NCBI GenBank assembly: GCA_035353235.1
Contig: DAOPZG010000005.1
Location: forward strand, 1 to 41,214
DNA length: 41,214 nucleotides
Reading direction: 5' to 3'
Source: CAXXOK01 sp035353235
GTDB lineage: Bacteria > Bacillota > Clostridia > Christensenellales > Aristaeellaceae
The notes below the pieces were generated by a model. The model worked only from the letters and a program-made list of their open reading frames with translations. It had not been told where the DNA came from and made no database searches. The position numbers and the translations under genes are program-made. Positions 39,498-41,214 of this stretch are shown here, piece by piece. How positions within the stretch are numbered: the stretch's first letter is position 1; the number at the start of each line of letters is the position of its first letter.

Positions 39498-41214
39498 ATG
39501 GAAACGCCCGCGAAAAAGGCTAATTTCATCTGGGATTTCGTCGAAGAAGATTTAAAGAGCGGCCGTTACCAGCGCGTGCACACCCGCTTCCCGCCGGAAC
39601 CCAACGGTTACCTGCATATCGGCCATTGCAAGGCGCTTGTGGCGGACTTTGCGACCGCCGAACATTTCGGCGGCGTTACGAACCTGCGCTTTGACGATAC
39701 CAACCCCGCCAAAGAGGAAACCGAGTTTGTGGAGGGCATCGAGGAGGATATTCGCTGGCTGGGCTTCGACTGGAAAGGCGGCCTGTTTTTTGCCAGCGAG
39801 TATTACCCGCAGTGCTATGACATCGCAGTGGATTGGATCAAACGCGGCCTTGCCTATGTGGACGAGCTGACCCCGGAGCAGGTGCGGGAGTACCGCGGAA
39901 CGTTGACCCAGCCGGGCAAGAACAGCCCGTGGCGTGATCGCCCGGCAGAGGAAAGCCTGTGCCTGTTTGAAGAGATGAAGGCGGGCAAGCACGCCGAGGG
40001 CAGCATGATCCTGCGGATGAAGATCGACATGGCCAGCCCCAACATCAACATGCGCGACCCGGCCATGTACCGTATCCTTTTTAAAGAGCACCATCGCACG
40101 GGCAAAACGTGGTGTATTTACCCGATGTACGATTTTGCCCATCCCATCGGCGACGCGCTGGAGGGGATCACCCACAGCCTGTGCAGCCTGGAATACGAAG
40201 ACCATCGCCCGCTGTACGACTGGGTGGTGGAACACGCGCAGAATAAGCTTCCCGGCAAACCGCGGCAGATCGAGTTCAGCCGCCTGAACCTGACCCGCAC
40301 CATCATGAGCAAGCGTTACCTGCGGATGCTTGTGGAGGGCGGCTATGTTTCCGGCTGGGACGATCCTCGCATGCCCACCCTGTGCGCTCTGCGCCGCCGT
40401 GGCTATACCCCCGCCGCGATCCGGGACTTTATCGACCGGATCGGCGTTGCCAAGGCGGACAGCGTTGTGGACCTTGCGCTGCTGGAGCATTGCGTGCGTG
40501 AGGATTTGGGCCAGACCGTGCCGCGCGCTATGGCGGTTTTGCGGCCCCTCAAACTGGTGCTGACCAACTGGCCGGAGGACAAGCGGGACGAGCTTCCGCT
40601 GGAGAACCACCCCGACCATCCTGAGTGGGGCACTCACCCGAGCGTGATGACGCGGGAACTGTACATTGAACAGGAAGACTTTATGGAAGTGCCCGCGAAG
40701 AAGTACTTCCGCCTGTTCCTGGGCGGCGAGGTGCGCCTGAAGGGTGCGTATATCATCCGCGCCGACCGCTGCGACAAGGATGAGAATGGCAACGTCACCT
40801 GCGTGTACTGCACTGTGGATATGGATACCCGAAACGGCAGCGAGGGCGCTAACCGCAAGGTAAAGGGCACCCTGCACTGGGTCAGCGCGACAGAAAACCT
40901 GCCGCTGGAAGCCCGCCTGTACGAACCGCTGCTGGCGGAGGAAGACGATCAGGCCGACGAAGCCGCTGAGGAAGATAAGCCCGAGGAAGAGGCTGCCGTA
41001 CCCAGCAGTGCGCTGAAAAAGGATTTCTTAAAACACCTGAACCCAAACAGCCTCGTTACCTGCCACGGATTTATGGAAAAGTCGCTGGCGGACGCGAAAC
41101 CGGGGGATAAGTACCAGTTCCTCCGAATGGGTTATTTCTGTAAAGACCCGGATTCCACCGCCGAAAAGGCCGTATTTAACCTGGTGGTGGGGTTAAAGGA
41201 CAGTTTTAAAAAAG
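39498..41214 (+). CDS. glnS: Glutaminyl-tRNA synthetase (3' end outside the window)
   Basis: A class I synthetase that charges tRNAGln directly. 572 residues are visible with no stop before the window edge, so it is nearly complete for a family of about 550 plus insertions. The HIGH motif is in PPEPNGYLHIGH (33-43), and the KMSKS-type loop reads IMSKR near 269-273. The block TNPAKEETEFVE and the GlnRS-type YDFAHPIGDALEGITHS confirm Gln rather than Glu specificity. An acidic stretch of about 30 residues near 478-505 interrupts the anticodon-binding part. I chose ATG 39498; ATG 39486 in the same frame directly abuts the AAAGG site. Confidence 0.93.
   Translation, partial: METPAKKANFIWDFVEEDLKSGRYQRVHTRFPPEPNGYLHIGHCKALVADFATAEHFGGVTNLRFDDTNPAKEETEFVEGIEEDIRWLGFDWKGGLFFASEYYPQCYDIAVDWIKRGLAYVDELTPEQVREYRGTLTQPGKNSPWRDRPAEESLCLFEEMKAGKHAEGSMILRMKIDMASPNINMRDPAMYRILFKEHHRTGKTWCIYPMYDFAHPIGDALEGITHSLCSLEYEDHRPLYDWVVEHAQNKLPGKPRQIEFSRLNLTRTIMSKRYLRMLVEGGYVSGWDDPRMPTLCALRRRGYTPAAIRDFIDRIGVAKADSVVDLALLEHCVREDLGQTVPRAMAVLRPLKLVLTNWPEDKRDELPLENHPDHPEWGTHPSVMTRELYIEQEDFMEVPAKKYFRLFLGGEVRLKGAYIIRADRCDKDENGNVTCVYCTVDMDTRNGSEGANRKVKGTLHWVSATENLPLEARLYEPLLAEEDDQADEAAEEDKPEEEAAVPSSALKKDFLKHLNPNSLVTCHGFMEKSLADAKPGDKYQFLRMGYFCKDPDSTAEKAVFNLVVGLKDSFKK

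Noticed and set aside
39552..40877. Minus-strand frame of 441 codons opposite glnS
   Set aside because: The plus strand clearly encodes GlnRS with HIGH and KMSKS-type motifs; the opposite frame is a shadow.

Overview
The window looks like a moderately high-GC, low-GC-lineage Gram-positive bacterium (Firmicutes, class Clostridia; probably an uncultured gut clostridium). The basis is strong GGAGG-type ribosome binding sites on nearly every gene, sigma-A type promoters (TTGACA/TATAAT), the plsX-acpP-rnc-smc-ftsY gene order, RNase Y, a tandem glycine riboswitch, and a split P protein (gcvPA/gcvPB). A run of ten Ns inside plsX shows this is a draft or metagenome assembly. I found no rRNA, tRNA, CRISPR array, transposase or prophage gene.

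Layout. 1-410: a small zinc-ribbon protein and its terminator. 485-14187 (minus strand): one long run of closely spaced genes reading away from a promoter at about 14300. In transcription order these are a large membrane-anchored beta-propeller protein, plsX, acpP, rnc, smc, ftsY, a DUF975 membrane protein, a GNAT acetyltransferase, a SpoU-type RNA methyltransferase, a YwlG-like protein and a TIGR04076 protein. 14406-19116: a lipase (minus), then galM, an AraC-family regulator and a HAD phosphatase (plus), each with its own promoter and/or terminator. 19147-20253: a solitary AT-rich gene of unknown function with a near-perfect promoter. 20503-23464: murA with a J-domain/TPR gene, and a DegV lipid-binding protein. 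23781-27848: a YbaK-type editing protein translationally coupled to a nucleoside/BMP-type ABC importer (ATPase and two permeases) whose binding protein is absent. 28104-31253: a flippase-like membrane protein and rny, the latter behind a structured leader of about 400 nt. 31254-32121: an 870-bp gene-free stretch packed with structured repeats. 32122-39335 (minus): a complete glycine cleavage operon (gcvT-gcvH-gcvPA-gcvPB-lplA-lpdA) under a tandem glycine riboswitch. 39498-end: glnS, divergent from the gcv promoter and cut by the window edge.

How the genes work together. PlsX and AcpP feed phospholipid and fatty-acid synthesis. RNase III and RNase Y process RNA. SMC and FtsY serve chromosome compaction and membrane-protein targeting. 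MurA starts peptidoglycan synthesis. The gcv operon supplies the T, H and P proteins, a lipoate ligase to charge the H protein and the L protein to reoxidise it, so the whole glycine cleavage cycle is encoded as one glycine-sensing unit.

The most unusual part is the stretch between rny and lpdA. Two elements of about 200-230 nt lie there in inverted orientation, each just downstream of the terminator of the gene on its own strand. They share short invariant blocks and the same series of hairpins, but several stem sequences differ while staying paired. That is the pattern of a conserved structured RNA or a structured mobile repeat. Three diverged 60-nt tandem units lie between them. A separate imperfect palindrome of about 130 nt (23618-23746) and the rny leader are further candidates for undescribed elements.
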